DNA of 7,252 nucleotides. Source: an uncultured Blautia sp. GTDB lineage: Bacteria > Bacillota > Clostridia > Lachnospirales > Lachnospiraceae. Both the position numbers and the translations under genes were made by a program. Every line of letters starts with the position of its first letter. The first letter of the stretch is position 1. Shown here piece by piece: positions 5,772 to 7,252 of this stretch. The stretch spans positions 1 to 7,252 of the forward strand of contig UQSX01000117.1 in the NCBI GenBank assembly GCA_900543715.1. The letters run 5' to 3'. The notes below the pieces were generated by a model. It made no database searches. It was not told the DNA's origin and worked only from the letters and a program-made list of their open reading frames with translations.

Positions 5772-6995
5772 ATGAAAATTTATGAGGAATTGCAGGCCAG
5801 GGGGCTGATTGCACAGGTGACGGATGAGGAAGAGATCAGGGAATTGATCAACAACGGAAAGGCTACTTTTTATATCGGGTTTGACCCTACGGCGGACAGC
5901 CTTCATGTAGGGCATTTTATGGCTCTGTGTCTGATGAAGCGCCTTCAGATGGCGGGAAATAAGCCGATTGCTCTGATCGGTGGAGGTACCGGATATATCG
6001 GGGATCCTTCCGGAAGATCGGATATGCGTTCTATGATGACGGCGGAGACTATTCAGCACAACTGTGACTGCTTTAAGAAACAGATGGAAAGATTCATTGA
6101 TTTTTCTGATGGAAAAGCCCTTATGGTAAATAATGCAGAGTGGCTGTTAGATCTGAATTACATTGATTTTTTAAGAGAGGTAGGCCCTCACTTCTCGGTA
6201 AACCGTATGCTTACTGCAGAATGCTATAAGCAGCGTATGGAGAAGGGCCTGAGCTTTCTGGAGTTTAACTATATGATCATGCAGAGCTATGATTTCTACA
6301 TGCTGTATCAGAAATATGGCTGCAATATGCAGTTCGGGGGAGATGACCAGTGGAGCAATATGCTGGGCGGTACAGAACTGATCCGGAGAAAGCTGGGCAA
6401 GAACGCCTGTGCCATGACTATTACCCTTCTTCTGAATTCTGAGGGCAAAAAGATGGGCAAGACCCAGTCCGGGGCTGTATGGCTGGATCCAAACAAGACC
6501 TCACCTTTTGATTTCTACCAGTACTGGAGAAATGTGGCAGACGCCGATGTGCTGAAATGTATCCGTATGCTGACCTTCCTTCCCCTGGAACAGATCGATG
6601 AGATGGATAAATGGGAAGGCAGCCAGTTAAATAAGGCAAAAGAAATCCTGGCTTATGAGCTTACAGAACTGGTTCACGGAACCGAAGAAGCCCAGAAGGC
6701 CCAGGAAGCGGCAAAGGCCCTGTTTACCAGTGGAAATGCAGCAAATATGCCTTCTGCCCAGATTGAGGAGTCTGAGCTTACAGATGGAAACATCGACCTG
6801 ATCTCTCTGCTGCACAAAAGCGGACTGGCTAATTCCCGTTCAGAGGCCAGAAGAGCTATTGAACAGGGAGGCGTAGCCATTGACGGAGAAAAAATTACAG
6901 ATATCAAATATCTGGTTCCAGGAGAAAAACTTCAGGGAGAGGGAATTGTCCTGAAAAAAGGAAAGAAGAACTTCCGGAAGATTACATTAAAATAA
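5772..6995 (+). CDS. tyrS: tyrosyl-tRNA synthetase
   Basis: The 407-residue cytoplasmic class I enzyme activates tyrosine with ATP and charges tRNA-Tyr; it works as a dimer. Visible marks are [15 protein letters not shown] at residues 34-48 (tyrosine pocket and the HIGH motif as HVGH), QSYDF at 171-175 and the GGDDQWSN tyrosine-site segment at 189-196. The KMSKS-type loop is KMGKT at 227-231, a usual variant in this family. An S4 RNA-binding domain covers about 345-405 ([18 protein letters not shown] region). Length and domain order are normal for bacterial TyrS. Tandem TAA stops end it. It is controlled by the tyrosine T-box at 5147-5432, which confirms the assignment. The palindromic repeat occurs on both sides of the gene. 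No T-tract terminator is visible after it within the window. Confidence 0.97.
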   Translation: MKIYEELQARGLIAQVTDEEEIRELINNGKATFYIGFDPTADSLHVGHFMALCLMKRLQMAGNKPIALIGGGTGYIGDPSGRSDMRSMMTAETIQHNCDCFKKQMERFIDFSDGKALMVNNAEWLLDLNYIDFLREVGPHFSVNRMLTAECYKQRMEKGLSFLEFNYMIMQSYDFYMLYQKYGCNMQFGGDDQWSNMLGGTELIRRKLGKNACAMTITLLLNSEGKKMGKTQSGAVWLDPNKTSPFDFYQYWRNVADADVLKCIRMLTFLPLEQIDEMDKWEGSQLNKAKEILAYELTELVHGTEEAQKAQEAAKALFTSGNAANMPSAQIEESELTDGNIDLISLLHKSGLANSRSEARRAIEQGGVAIDGEKITDIKYLVPGEKLQGEGIVLKKGKKNFRKITLK

Positions 6996-7020
6996 TAAAG
7001 GTATTTTCGGAAAAAGCAGG

Positions 7021-7166
7021 GAGCTGTCACATTGATCAAATTCGTGAATATTTATACATTTTGCTGCTCAGTCTGCGCAGCTTTGAGCCTATAGTCTCAA
7101 AGCTGTGCCCGACAAATTCGCATAAAATGTATAAATATTCCTGATATATGTTAAATGAGACAGCTT
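7021..7166. repeat. intergenic palindromic repeat, copy 2 (three-tier near-perfect palindrome)
   Basis: Three nested pairs of arms are seen. Outer: 7022-7033 with 7154-7165, 11 of 12 paired. Middle: GAATATTTATACATTTT at 7046-7062 with its exact complement at 7124-7140, 17 of 17. Inner: GCGCAGCTTTGAG at 7075-7087 with CTCAAAGCTGTGC at 7096-7108, 13 of 13 counting one G-T, around an 8-base loop. It is the better-preserved copy of the element at 5501. It starts 25 bases after the tyrS stop, has no U tract, and shows no open frame of note. After it, 7167-7252 is AT-rich with only a 5-bp hairpin (7199-7212) and no recognised feature. Confidence 0.8.
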
Positions 7167-7252
7167 CTTTTCTTTTGCAGAAAAGTGCAGGAAATTTTTG
7201 GCAAATCTGCCAGTTGTTTCTCGGATCTGATTGTAGTAGACTAAAAAACAGA

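Noticed and set aside
7075..7108. Inner hairpin of repeat copy 2 as an intrinsic terminator for tyrS
   Set aside because: The stem is strong, but no T tract follows on either strand.
5501..7166. The flanking repeats as integron attC sites or a CRISPR array
   Set aside because: There are only two copies, separated by a whole essential gene. A GTTAAAT in copy 2 fits GTTRRRY, but I find no matching RYYYAAC partner. Unit size and spacing do not suit CRISPR.

Overview
The window looks like chromosome from an anaerobic, low-to-moderate GC Firmicute, most likely a Lachnospiraceae-type gut Clostridia. The reasons are strong AGGAGG ribosome sites, sigma-A-like promoters, a tyrosine T-box leader, and a nickel CO-dehydrogenase-family gene with its electron-transfer partners. 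All genes lie on the + strand. The taxonomic assignment is inference from style, not from a marker gene.

Layout. 1-78: last codons of an unidentified gene. 131-1436: a two-gene unit, a small FMN nitroreductase followed 13 bases later by an arginase/agmatinase-fold metalloprotein of unknown substrate. 1417-1496: a strong promoter with a perfect 7+3+7 palindrome over its -35 element. 1497-5072: a tight three-gene operon of a CooS-family protein, a four-cluster CooF-like ferredoxin and an FAD/NAD(P) oxidoreductase. 5111-5432: promoter, tyrosine T-box leader and its regulated terminator. 5433-5771: a further structured leader built around a palindromic repeat. 5772-6995: tyrosyl-tRNA synthetase. 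7021-7166: a second copy of the palindromic repeat. 7167-7252: AT-rich sequence with no recognised feature.

How the genes may work together. In known systems a CooS enzyme passes electrons through CooF to a flavoprotein that reduces or oxidises NAD(P). Here the metal-cluster ligands of CooS are all present. However, the second-shell residues that make the canonical enzyme a CO dehydrogenase (by alignment to Carboxydothermus hydrogenoformans CODH-II recalled from memory: His93, Asp219, Lys563, Ile567) are all replaced. The operon may therefore be a redox module that uses a CODH scaffold for a different substrate. This is the most interesting point in the window.

The second point is a repeat of about 120-145 bp with long nested dyad symmetry. 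It occurs on both sides of tyrS, and one copy lies inside the tyrS mRNA leader, between the T-box terminator and the start codon. The two copies are about 85% identical over 110 ungapped positions (93 matches by hand count), and some differences preserve pairing.
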